A DNA stretch of 64,000 nucleotides. Source: an uncultured Eubacteriales bacterium. Lineage in GTDB: Bacteria; Bacillota; Clostridia; Christensenellales; Aristaeellaceae. The stretch is taken from contig CADBCY010000010.1 in the NCBI GenBank assembly GCA_902793325.1, positions 1 to 64,000 of the forward strand, given 5' to 3'. Each line of letters begins with the position of its first letter. The stretch's first letter is position 1. The notes below the pieces were generated by a model. That model did not search any database and had not been told where the DNA came from. It saw only the letters and a list, made by a program, of their open reading frames with translations. The position numbers were made by a program, and so were the translations under genes. This document shows positions 37,368 through 45,178 of this stretch, in pieces.

Positions 37368-38576
37368 TCAGCCGATTTCGATGCCGTCCACGGGCAGGTC
37401 GAAGTAGGGCGCGGACTGGAACTCGGACTCGTGGAAGTAGCCGTCGGTGACATACTGCGCGGCGATCTGGTGGGTCGCAGCGTTGAAGCCGCCGTTGGCG
37501 GTATCCTGCAGGTAGTCCTCGGTCTGCACGTACTCTTCGGCGGTCATGCCGTTCACGGTGAAGGTGGAGGTGTCGAACACCTTCAGCTCGCCGCTCTCCA
37601 GCTTGGCCATGATTTCATCGAGCTTCTCCGCGGTGCCCTCGGCGGCCACGTTCTCGTTCAGCCCGGTCAGCATCACGGCGCCGTCGGCCATGGTGAAGCA
37701 GAGGTCGGTGCCGAATTCCTCGCCCGCCATAACCTTCTCAATGCCCATCTGCATGTAGGGCGTCCAGTTGATCTTGGAGGAGATCAGCGCGGTGTTGGGC
37801 GCGACGGCGGCGAAGGAGATGTTGTAGCCGACGTTGGGCACGCCGGCGTCCTCGCAGGCGGTGGGCGCGCCGACGGTGTCGGCATGCTCGCTCATCAGCA
37901 CGCAGCCGGACGCGATCAGCGCGGTGGCCGCTTCCTGCTCCAGCGCCTGGTCGCCCCAGGAGTTGGTGAACTTCACGGTCATGGTGGCGGAGGGGCAGGC
38001 GTAGCGGATGCCCAGGAAGGTGGAGGTGTAGCCGCTGATGACCTCGGCGTAGGGGAACGCGCCCACGTAGCCGACCTTGGCCTGATCCTCGGTGATCTTG
38101 CCCTCGGCGATCATCTCGTTCAGCTTCAGACCGGCGGCGTAACCGGCGGCGAAGCGGCCCTCATAGATGGACGCGAAGGCGTTGTGGTAGTTGCTCAGGC
38201 CGGTGGACTGGGCCTTGAAGCCGGTGGCGTGGCTGAACTGGATCTCGGGGTACTCGCTGGCCGCGAGGATGATGTAGTCCTCATGGCCGAAGGAGTCGGC
38301 GAAGATGTACTGGCAGCCGGATTCCGCCAGATCGACGGCGGCGTCGTAGGCTTCCTGGCTCTCGGGGATGTTGGTCTTGATGGTGAGCTGGCTCTCGTCG
38401 ATGCCCAGGTTCGCCAGCGCGCCCTTCATGCTGTCGATGAAGTTGGCGTCGTAGCCCATGTTCTCGTCGTGCAGGCAGATCAGGCCGACCTTGACGTCTT
38501 CCTTCGCGATCTCGGCGGAGGCGACGGCGCAGAGCAGCATGACCAGGATCAGGAGGAAGGATGCGATTTTCTTCAT
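37368..38576 (-). CDS. BMP-family substrate-binding protein (nucleoside/Med type), orphan
   Basis: A 402-residue exported protein. The ATG of MKKIASFLLIL has AAAGGAG eight bases upstream (an ATG two codons earlier is too close). Signal peptide to about residue 22 (CAVASA). The fold is that of BMP/PnrA binding proteins, with VGLICLHDENMGYDANFIDSM near the start and AGYAAGLKLNEM. BMP proteins bind nucleosides or similar. Here no ABC permease or ATPase adjoins it, so it is an orphan or sensor component. A palindrome overlaps its promoter. Confidence 0.85.
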   Translation of the reverse strand: MKKIASFLLILVMLLCAVASAEIAKEDVKVGLICLHDENMGYDANFIDSMKGALANLGIDESQLTIKTNIPESQEAYDAAVDLAESGCQYIFADSFGHEDYIILAASEYPEIQFSHATGFKAQSTGLSNYHNAFASIYEGRFAAGYAAGLKLNEMIAEGKITEDQAKVGYVGAFPYAEVISGYTSTFLGIRYACPSATMTVKFTNSWGDQALEQEAATALIASGCVLMSEHADTVGAPTACEDAGVPNVGYNISFAAVAPNTALISSKINWTPYMQMGIEKVMAGEEFGTDLCFTMADGAVMLTGLNENVAAEGTAEKLDEIMAKLESGELKVFDTSTFTVNGMTAEEYVQTEDYLQDTANGGFNAATHQIAAQYVTDGYFHESEFQSAPYFDLPVDGIEIG

Positions 38577-38610
38577 GATCATATCTCCTTTTTTGCCCCA
38601 TTGGGGAGGC

Positions 38611-38627
38611 TGTATGATTATCATACA
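38611..38627 (-). promoter_or_regulatory. Palindrome at the -10 of the BMP gene
   Basis: A perfect 8-bp inverted repeat with one central base (38611-38618 and 38620-38627, TGTATGAT-T-ATCATACA) covers the probable -10 TATGAT of the minus strand; TTGAGT lies 16 bases upstream as a possible -35. Likely repressor site. Confidence 0.5.
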
Positions 38628-38830
38628 CAAGGAAAGTTACAACTCAACGCTCCAATTGTAAATTGTGCGAAGAGATGATGATAAAGTTCGTATTTTGTCG
38701 GATTCGCGGCCCGCATACGGCGCCTGTGCCGCGCGATTCGCCGCTATTTCCGAACATTCCCGCCGCCCGCCCCGCGAATGAGGGCGCAGGGCCCGGCGGC
38801 GGGCAGACGATAACAAACCGCCTGACAGAC

Positions 38831-38862
38831 AAAAGCAAACCGCCTGTCTGACAGGCGGTTTG
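38831..38862 (-). terminator. Terminator of the tRNA operon
   Basis: Minus strand 12-bp perfect stem (38836-38847 with 38851-38862), 3-base loop, then CTTTT. A further copy of one arm (about 38814-38830) follows. The remaining bases between 38628 and 38810 show no gene. Confidence 0.75.
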
Positions 38863-38871
38863 ACGTATCAG

Positions 38872-38944
38872 TGACCCATTGGAGACTCGAACTCCAGACA
38901 CCCTGATTAAAAGTCAGGTGCTCTACCGACTGAGCTAATGGGTC
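38872..38944 (-). tRNA. tRNA-Lys (TTT)
   Basis: 73 bases. Acceptor GACCCAT/ATGGGTC, D-arm AGCTCAGTCGGTAGAGC, anticodon loop CTTTTAA with TTT, T-arm with GTTCGAG. Discriminator A. CCA is not encoded. Last gene of the four-tRNA operon. Confidence 0.95.
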
Positions 38945-38948
38945 GCGC

Positions 38949-39023
38949 TGGCTGGGGCGGCAGGGGTCGAACCTGCGAATGCGGGAGTCAAAGTCCCGTG
39001 CCTTACCGCTTGGCTACGCCCCA
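38949..39023 (-). tRNA. tRNA-Gln (TTG)
   Basis: 75 bases including an encoded CCA. Acceptor TGGGGCG/CGCCCCA, discriminator G, anticodon loop CTTTGAC with TTG. Confidence 0.95.
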
Positions 39024-39050
39024 TTAGAGAGCCGCACCATAATTGAAGGA

Positions 39051-39128
39051 TGGGGTGGGTAGTGGGGCTCGAACCCACGACCTCCAGGGCCACAACCTGG
39101 CACTCTGACCAACTGAGCTATACCCACC
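39051..39128 (-). tRNA. tRNA-His (GTG)
   Basis: 78 bases including encoded CCA and the extra 5' G(-1) that pairs with C73, the identity element of tRNA-His. Anticodon loop TTGTGGC with GTG. Confidence 0.95.
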
Positions 39129-39133
39129 ATACC

Positions 39134-39210
<77 letters not shown>

Positions 39211-39252
39211 AATCCTGACGCGCGAGCGAGGTTTTCCCGCTGACACTTGTTT

Positions 39253-39281
39253 ATTATAACATCGAAGCGGGGGTTTGTCCA
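39253..39281 (-). promoter_or_regulatory. Promoter of the tRNA operon
   Basis: Minus strand TGGACA (complement of 39276-39281), 17 bases, TATAAT (complement of 39253-39258), 43 bases before tRNA-Arg. Confidence 0.8.
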
Positions 39282-39378
39282 TAGCAATCCCTGAATAAAC
39301 CAACATTTTACGATGCTTTCGGGCGGCCGCAAGGGCGATGGCAGCGCGCTTTTTCCCCAATTTCCGTGGGTACGGTGG

Positions 39379-39407
39379 TTGACAAGGCGCGGGCGGTGCG
39401 TTATAAT
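39379..39407 (+). promoter_or_regulatory. Full-consensus promoter of the gene at 39462
   Basis: TTGACA (39379-39384), 17 bases, TATAAT (39402-39407): both boxes match the sigma-A consensus exactly, so strong expression is expected. Confidence 0.85.
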
Positions 39408-39461
39408 CGTGTTATCAACGAAACGAACCCATGGATCGACAGACGACAGGAGGATAATACC

Positions 39462-40109
39462 ATGAAGAAACTCGTCGCTACGCTCCTCGCCCTGCTCCTC
39501 GCCCTGTCCTGCATCGCCTGCCTCGCGGAGGAGGCGGAGACGGAGATCCTGTTCCGCGGCATCCCCTGGGGCACGTCCCTGGCGCAGTTGCAGCGCGAAC
39601 TGCCGCTGCAGACCCCCTATCAGGCCAGCGGCATCTCCAGCATCGCCTACCGCATGTACGGCGGCGACCGGGGCAACTACAGCGCGGAGATCGCCATCAA
39701 CGCCATGTACACGTCCGAGGGCATGAAGGGCATCAAGGTCGCCGGCTACGACGTGGGCCGCATCAATTTCAACTTTGCCTACGTGCCCCAGGACGGGAAG
39801 CTGGTGAAGGACAACGAGTGCACGGCGCTCTACTGCGCGCTGTACATGTTCGCGCCCGACAATCCGTCCGCGGCCGTGGACGACCTGATCAACAAGCTGA
39901 GCATCGTGTACGGCGACGTGGACCTGACCACCAACGGCTATTACGTGTGGTTCGGCGCGGAGGGCACGATGGTGTCCCTGAACCTGGACGGCTCGGAGAT
40001 CTACGTGAAGTACTCCTTCGCCGGCGGCGAGGAGCTGCTGCAGAACGCCCAGCGCGCGCTGGACGGCGTGTCGGACACCCCGTCCGATATGGATACGGAA
40101 GGGCTGTAA
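39462..40109 (+). CDS. Secreted protein of unknown function, strongly promoted
   Basis: A 215-residue protein with ACAGGAGG before the ATG. Signal peptide about residues 1-23 (LSCIACLAEE; the Cys pair could also be a lipobox-like site). The body begins FRGIPWGTSLAQLQRELP, similar in style to bacterial proteins that open with a GIPWGTS segment, and has a beta-rich pattern. No catalytic motif seen. Its consensus promoter suggests abundance. Confidence 0.7.
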   Translation: MKKLVATLLALLLALSCIACLAEEAETEILFRGIPWGTSLAQLQRELPLQTPYQASGISSIAYRMYGGDRGNYSAEIAINAMYTSEGMKGIKVAGYDVGRINFNFAYVPQDGKLVKDNECTALYCALYMFAPDNPSAAVDDLINKLSIVYGDVDLTTNGYYVWFGAEGTMVSLNLDGSEIYVKYSFAGGEELLQNAQRALDGVSDTPSDMDTEGL

Positions 40110-40124
40110 TCGATCCCGCGCGAT

Positions 40125-40213
40125 GGCCCCGGCCGCATGGCCGGGGCCTCGGACCGCCGACGAAGGCCGCCCTGCGGATGTGGCGTAAGCACACACATCC
40201 GCAGGACGGCCTT
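40125..40213 (+). terminator. Two hairpins between secreted-protein genes
   Basis: First, a perfect 10-bp GC stem (40125-40134 with 40139-40148). Second, a 20-bp stem with one mismatch (40163-40182 with 40194-40213) and an 11-base loop. Neither has a clear T tract. Confidence 0.5.
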
Positions 40214-40274
40214 GCCTGCCTTGCGGGGGCGGGGGATGGTATGTAAGCTCATCGCGGGAAGGGAGGTGACGGGC

Positions 40275-41573
40275 GTGCTCAGGCGCGTGCTTGCGCTGCT
40301 TGCGGCGCTGGTTTTATTCGGCGCGGCGACGGCGGAGGGCCCCTACTGCGTTGTGGAGGGAAGCGTGGCGCTGCTGGCGGACGCCTCCGGTCGCGCGCTG
40401 ACCGATCCCGGCGCGTACCGCGACCTGTTTCCCGTGCGCCCGGGCAGCCTGTACGCCGCGGGCGATCCCGGCGACTACGCGCTGCTGGACGCCTCCGGCC
40501 GGGTGCTCTCCGACGAGCGCTTCGACATGATCGACGATGCGGGCGACGCGCTGGTGTTCCGCCGCGGCCAGCGCTACGGCGCGATGGACGCGCAGGGCAG
40601 GGTGATCCTGGAGCCGGTGTGGACGCAGCTCACCCCCGACGGCGCGGGCGGCTGGCTGGCGCTGGCGGACAGCGCGGTGGACGAGATCCCGGACGCGCTG
40701 GTGCACATCGGCGCGGACGGCGGGGCCGTCGAGACGGATGCGCTGGTGCTGGGTCGGCTGCGGGCGGTGCGGGAGGACCGCATGGCGTGCGCCGGGCCGG
40801 ACGGGCGGTTCTTCTACGTGGACGGCACGGGCGCGCAGGCGTTCCCCGGGACCTGGCGCGCGGCGGGCGACTTCGCGGGCGGGCGCGCGATCGTCACCGG
40901 CGACGGGGGCAGCGGCGTGATCGACCGGGAGGGGCGCGCGGTCATCGAGCCGGTCTACCGCTTCCTGGCGGAGCTGGAGGACGCCTACGCGGCGGTGGAC
41001 GCCGACGGCGGGCTGATTGTGTTCGACCGGGACAGCGGCGCGGCGCGGCTGACGCTGTCTGGTGGGCCGCTGGACGTGCGCGTCGCGGGGACGGCGCTGG
41101 CGGTGTCGGACGAGCGCGAGACGAAGCTGATGTCCACGGACGGCCGGGTGCTGTGCCGCGCCTCCGCCGCGGCTGTGTTCGAGGCGGGCGAGGGCGGGCA
41201 GTTCATCGCCACCGACGGCGCGATGGACGGGGAGGTCAGCTGGCTGGTGAACCCGGACGGGAGCCGGGCGTCCGGCGACTTCCGGCGGCTGCTGCCGCTG
41301 TGCGCGGACCGGTATGCCTGGATGACCCTGTCCGGCACGGCCTACCACAGCGACGCGCTGGACGACGCGGCGACGGCCTGGGATTACCGGAGCCTTCGCT
41401 GGGGGCTGATGGACGGCGGCGGCCGGACGCTGCTCCCGGCGCGGTACCGGAGCATCCGCGCGCTGGACGACGAGCGGCTGCTGCTGGTGACCGACGACGC
41501 GGTGGCGCTGGCGAACCGGAACGGCCGCGCGCTCCACGTGTGGTTCAGCGACGAAGCGTCCAGCGGTGAATGA
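40275..41573 (+). CDS. Secreted WG-repeat protein
   Basis: A 432-residue exported protein. The GTG at 40275 is chosen with GGGAGGTGA upstream; signal peptide about 1-20 (ALVLFGAATA). The body is a series of about 45-residue beta repeats with YGAMDAQGRVILEPVW, GVIDREGRAVIEPVY and WGLMDGGGRTLLPARY, the WG-repeat pattern (a propeller-like fold). Function unknown; such proteins are common on clostridial surfaces. Its 3' end overlaps that of dacA by 29 bases on the other strand. Confidence 0.8.
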   Translation: MLRRVLALLAALVLFGAATAEGPYCVVEGSVALLADASGRALTDPGAYRDLFPVRPGSLYAAGDPGDYALLDASGRVLSDERFDMIDDAGDALVFRRGQRYGAMDAQGRVILEPVWTQLTPDGAGGWLALADSAVDEIPDALVHIGADGGAVETDALVLGRLRAVREDRMACAGPDGRFFYVDGTGAQAFPGTWRAAGDFAGGRAIVTGDGGSGVIDREGRAVIEPVYRFLAELEDAYAAVDADGGLIVFDRDSGAARLTLSGGPLDVRVAGTALAVSDERETKLMSTDGRVLCRASAAAVFEAGEGGQFIATDGAMDGEVSWLVNPDGSRASGDFRRLLPLCADRYAWMTLSGTAYHSDALDDAATAWDYRSLRWGLMDGGGRTLLPARYRSIRALDDERLLLVTDDAVALANRNGRALHVWFSDEASSGE

Positions 41574-42651
41574 GGGTGAGAAAGGCGCGGCGCAGGTCGC
41601 GCCTTTCCACGCTCCCGGCGGCGCGCAGCTCCCGCTGGGCCACCACGATGCCGTCGCTGACCAGTTGCACGCTGCCCACCACGTCCCCGGAGCGCACCGG
41701 GGCGTCCAGCGAGGGCGGCAGGTTCACCCGCGTCTCCGTGCGGCTGCCCACGGGCACGGCGGCGCGCAGCGGCTCCGCGGCGGCGACGGCCACCTCGGCC
41801 TCGATGCCGTTGACCACCGGCAGGCGCGCCAGCGCCTCCCCGGCCTCGGCGACGCGCTCCGTCCGGAAGGATTCGAAGCCGTAGTCCAGCATCGCCGTGG
41901 CGGTGTCGAACCAGGTGGGGCAGTTCAGCACGACGCCGATGAGGCTCAGCCCGTTTCGCTCGGCGCTGAACACCAGGCAGCGCCCGGCCTTGCTTGTGTA
42001 GCCCGTCTTGCCGCCGGTGGCGCCCTCGTAGGTGGTCAGCAGCCGGTTCTTGTTCTCCAGGACGCGGCTGTACTCGTTGCCCACCCAGGGGATCACCTTG
42101 CGCTTCGTGGCGGTGATGGTGCGGAACGTCGGGTTCTGCATGGCGGCGCGCATCACCCGCGCCAGCCCCAGCGCGGAAATGGCGTGGCCGTCGGCGTCCA
42201 GCCCGTGGGGATTGACGAACCAGGCGTCGGCGTCGAGCGCGCGGGCCTTCTCGTTCATCAGCTCCGCGAAGGCCTCCACGCTGCCCGCCACGTGCTCGGC
42301 CACGGCCACGGCGGCGTCGTTGCCGCTGCGCAGCATGAGCCCGTAGAGCATGTGCTCCATGGACAGCGTCTCCCCTTCGGAGAGGTACAGCGACGTGCCC
42401 GTGACCCCGGCGGCGTGCTTGCCCGCGGTGACCGGCTCGTCCAGGCTGCTGTGCTCCAGCGCGATCAGCGTGGTCATCACCTTGGTGGTGGAGGCCATGG
42501 GCAGCATGGCGTTCTCGTTCTGGCCGAACAGCACGCGCCCGCTGTCGGCGTCGATGAGCACCGCCCCGCGGGCCGCCACGGCGAAGGGTTCGGACGCTTC
42601 CGCCGCCCACGGCAGCAACATCACCAACAGCACAGCCAGCATCCGCTTCAT
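41545..42651 (-). CDS. dacA: D-alanyl-D-alanine carboxypeptidase
   Basis: A 368-residue low-molecular-mass penicillin-binding protein of DacA/DacF type. The start MKRMLAVLL has GGGAGG eight bases upstream. Signal peptide to about residue 19. Active-site motifs: STTK (54-57), SGN (109-111) and KTG (215-217). A C-terminal beta domain (about 275-350) follows and a short tail that ends LIHRWTLRR; a clear C-terminal amphipathic anchor is not obvious. It trims the terminal D-Ala of wall stem peptides. Confidence 0.93.
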   Translation of the reverse strand: MKRMLAVLLVMLLPWAAEASEPFAVAARGAVLIDADSGRVLFGQNENAMLPMASTTKVMTTLIALEHSSLDEPVTAGKHAAGVTGTSLYLSEGETLSMEHMLYGLMLRSGNDAAVAVAEHVAGSVEAFAELMNEKARALDADAWFVNPHGLDADGHAISALGLARVMRAAMQNPTFRTITATKRKVIPWVGNEYSRVLENKNRLLTTYEGATGGKTGYTSKAGRCLVFSAERNGLSLIGVVLNCPTWFDTATAMLDYGFESFRTERVAEAGEALARLPVVNGIEAEVAVAAAEPLRAAVPVGSRTETRVNLPPSLDAPVRSGDVVGSVQLVSDGIVVAQRELRAAGSVERRDLRRAFLTLIHRWTLRR

Positions 42652-42669
42652 GGCGTCGCCTCCCATGGA

Positions 42670-42706
42670 ACCAAAGATCCTGCCCGGTCGGGGCAGGATC
42701 TTTGGT
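42670..42706 (-). terminator. Large hairpin between the DUF1836 gene and dacA
   Basis: Perfect 16-bp stem (42670-42685 with 42691-42706), 5-base loop. On the minus strand it follows the DUF1836 gene by 34 bases and precedes the dacA start by 18 bases. T content is low; it may end the rqcH operon or lie in the dacA leader. Confidence 0.6.
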
Positions 42707-42740
42707 AGTTTTGGCCGCGCGGAGCGGCCTGCGGTATAGC

Positions 42741-43262
42741 TTATGCCGGGGCGTCGGGACTATGCGGCGCTTCCGCCTCGGCGGCGAGCACGGCGGCGCT
42801 GGCGGCGCTGCAGGCGGAGGCCAGTATGGCGAAGTCCAGCGCCGAGGCGGGCGTTTCGCGGAAGGCATCGCCGGTGGGCACGCCGCGCAGCGCCGCGCTC
42901 AGGCGGCGGCAGAAGGCGTCGTAGAGCTGCTCCACGCTCTCGCCCTCCTTCAGCGCGAGCATGCGCCCGATGGCTTCCATGCTGGCGCTCTGCTTCAGCG
43001 TGACGATCATGATCAGCAGCGCCAGCTGTTCCCGCCCGTACTTCTTGCCCGCGGGCCGGGGGATCAGCTTCGCCTTGACGTAGTTGTTGATCATGGAGGG
43101 GGTCAGGCAGCGGCGCACGTCGTCCCCGAACAGCGGCGCGTAGATGCGCCCGATCAGCGTGACCACCTGGTCCATGTACAGCCCGAGGTCGGGAATCTGC
43201 GCCCAGGGGATGGGCGCGTACTGCCGCAGGGATTCCGTGGCGCGCTCAATGTCGATGGGCAT
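42741..43262 (-). CDS. DUF1836 domain protein
   Basis: A 173-residue protein. The core (PDLGLYMDQVVTLIG, then LTPSMINNYVKAKLIPRP and KKYGREQLALLIMI) is the DUF1836 signature, which resembles a MerR-like winged helix that would bind DNA; the last 50 residues are Ala-rich. Regulatory role inferred. It begins 18 bases after rqcH and is cotranscribed with it. Confidence 0.82.
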   Translation of the reverse strand: MPIDIERATESLRQYAPIPWAQIPDLGLYMDQVVTLIGRIYAPLFGDDVRRCLTPSMINNYVKAKLIPRPAGKKYGREQLALLIMIVTLKQSASMEAIGRMLALKEGESVEQLYDAFCRRLSAALRGVPTGDAFRETPASALDFAILASACSAASAAVLAAEAEAPHSPDAPA

Positions 43263-43280
43263 GGGCCGCCTCCTTTCTGC

Positions 43281-45008
43281 TCAGTCCGCCTCGGCCTGCC
43301 CCTCGGCGGGCCGGACGGTGAGGGTGCGCTGGTTGGTGTAGATGACGAACCCGGGGCGCGCGCCGGCAGGCTTCTTCACGTAGCGCCGGAGCGTATAGTC
43401 CACCGGCACGCGGCCGGACGTCTTTCCCCTGGAGTAGGCGGCGGCCAGCCGCGCGGCGAACAGGATCGTGTCCTCGTCCGGGTTCTCGCCGACGATGATC
43501 ACGTGGCTGCCCGGCATGCCTTTGGCGTGCAGCCAGACCTCGTTGGGCTGGGCGGTGGCGGTGAGCTTGTCGTTTTGCAGGTTGTTCTTGCCCACCAGCA
43601 CCGCGCGGCCCGATGGCGCCTCGAAGCGCATGGGCCGGGAGGGCGGCAACTGCTTCATCTGTCGGCGGCTGCGGTTGGGCTTTACGTAGCCCAGCTTTTC
43701 CAGCTCCGCGCGCAGCTCGTACAGCTCCGACTCGCCGCTGCACTTGGACAGGTTGTCGAGCTGCCCCTCCAGGTAGTTCAGCTCCGCGGAGGTCTTTTCG
43801 ATCTGCTCCGCCGCCAGCGTCTGGGCGCTGCGGGCCTTCTGGTAGAGCTTGAAGTACTTTTGAGCGTTCTGGCCGGGGGACAGCTTTTCGTCCAGCTCCA
43901 CGGCCAGCATGGGCATGTCCGGCTCGTAGTAGTTGGGCACCTCCACGCGCTTCATGCCCTTCTGCGCCAGGTGCAGGTTCGCGGTGAGCAGCTCGCCCTT
44001 CAGGCGGTACTCCTCCATGCGCCGGCTGCCCAGCAGCGCCTCCTGCTGCAGCGCCAGCTTGCGCTCGCAGCGCTCGACGTTCTTCTTCAGCGTGCGGTGC
44101 AGCGCGCTGCTCTTCTGCTGGATGCGCTCCAGCATGTCCCGCGAGCGGTAGAATTCGTCCAGCGCCTCGGACAGCGTGGGGAAGGGCTCCGAGCGCAGGT
44201 GGGCGAGGGAGCGACAGGCGAAGGCGGTCACGTCCAGCGGCGCGCCGTCCGCGTCGAAGTAGATGCGCGGGCTGAGCTCGCGGGGGATGTCCCTGAGCGC
44301 CGCGGCCACGGCTTCGCAGGCGGCGCGCAGGTCGATCTCGTCCGTGTGGGCGTCCTCGCTGCCGGTCGCGCGGAAGGCCAGCTCCCGGCCGAGCTGGGCG
44401 GACATGCCGCTGACGACCTGCGGGATGAGCTTTGCGAGCCTGCCGTTCATGCCCGCGAGGGCGGCGCGCAGGTTCTCCGCGTCCACCCGGTCGTAGGGGA
44501 TCTTGCCGTGGGCGGGGGGCAGCTCGTAGCGCAGCCCCGGCAGCACCTCGCGCACCGAGGAGATCTGCTCGTTCACCCGGCGCGCGCTGTCGATGATCCG
44601 CCCGTCGCCGCCGACGAACATGATGTTGCTGTGCTTGCCCATGAACTCGCAGATCAGCTTCTTGCGCGCGGGATCGCCCAGCTCGTCGTGGTGCTCGATC
44701 TCGATTTCAAGGATGCGGTCGCTCTCCAGCGGCCGGACGGACAGTATGCGCCCGCCGGTGATGTGCTTGCGCATCAGCATGCACAGCGCCGGGGGCTCCA
44801 GCGGGTTGTTCTTCCTGACCTGCGTCAGGTGGGCGCGGGCGCAGTTGGCCGTGGCCGACAGCAGGAGCTGCCGGTTTTCGCCGTTGTTGCGGACGGTGAG
44901 TATGATCTCGTCCCGCTCGGGCTGTATGATGCGCGCGACGCGCCCGCCCGCCAGCGCCGCGTTCAGCTCCCCGGCCACCAGGCCGAGGGTAAAGCCGTCA
45001 AAGGGCAT
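43281..45008 (-). CDS. rqcH: Rqc2 homologue RqcH (NFACT family)
   Basis: A 575-residue NFACT protein. GGAGG lies before the ATG. N-terminal NFACT-N domain (MPFDGFTLGLVAGELNAAL), a helix-hairpin-helix part, a long coiled coil (about 290-430), and a C-terminal NFACT-R domain with NEVWLHAKGMPGSHVII. RqcH binds stalled 50S subunits with peptidyl-tRNA and adds C-terminal alanine tails that mark the product for degradation; older names call it fibronectin-binding protein. Divergent from gerM. Confidence 0.93.
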   Translation of the reverse strand: MPFDGFTLGLVAGELNAALAGGRVARIIQPERDEIILTVRNNGENRQLLLSATANCARAHLTQVRKNNPLEPPALCMLMRKHITGGRILSVRPLESDRILEIEIEHHDELGDPARKKLICEFMGKHSNIMFVGGDGRIIDSARRVNEQISSVREVLPGLRYELPPAHGKIPYDRVDAENLRAALAGMNGRLAKLIPQVVSGMSAQLGRELAFRATGSEDAHTDEIDLRAACEAVAAALRDIPRELSPRIYFDADGAPLDVTAFACRSLAHLRSEPFPTLSEALDEFYRSRDMLERIQQKSSALHRTLKKNVERCERKLALQQEALLGSRRMEEYRLKGELLTANLHLAQKGMKRVEVPNYYEPDMPMLAVELDEKLSPGQNAQKYFKLYQKARSAQTLAAEQIEKTSAELNYLEGQLDNLSKCSGESELYELRAELEKLGYVKPNRSRRQMKQLPPSRPMRFEAPSGRAVLVGKNNLQNDKLTATAQPNEVWLHAKGMPGSHVIIVGENPDEDTILFAARLAAAYSRGKTSGRVPVDYTLRRYVKKPAGARPGFVIYTNQRTLTVRPAEGQAEAD

Positions 45009-45040
45009 AGGTACCTCCGGGTGATTTCGTTTCTTTCCTG

Positions 45041-45069
45041 ATTATAAACCATCTTGCCCGATTGCGCAA
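45041..45069 (-). promoter_or_regulatory. Promoter of rqcH
   Basis: Minus strand TTGCGC (complement of 45064-45069), 17 bases, TATAAT (complement of 45041-45046). Confidence 0.8.
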
Positions 45070-45090
45070 CCGCTTCATTTATGCTAAAAT
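45062..45090 (+). promoter_or_regulatory. Promoter of gerM sharing a palindromic -35 with rqcH
   Basis: TTGCGC (45062-45067), 17 bases, TAAAAT (45085-45090) with TGC before the -10. TTGCGCAA (45062-45069) is a palindrome that gives both divergent promoters their -35 box. Confidence 0.75.
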
Positions 45091-45178
45091 ATTGCCCGGT
45101 GGAACCGCCGCGCGGCGCATACCCTGTCGCTTCGGGGAATAGATTGAACCGAAACAGGAGTCGCAAGGAGGGTTCCGG

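Noticed and set aside
38628..38810. Gap between the BMP gene promoter and the tRNA terminator, checked for small genes
   Set aside because: Only short frames without ribosome sites; nothing to report.
39051..39128. tRNA-His apparently without the extra G(-1)
   Set aside because: On re-folding with the encoded CCA, the first base is G(-1) pairing with C73, as in other bacteria.
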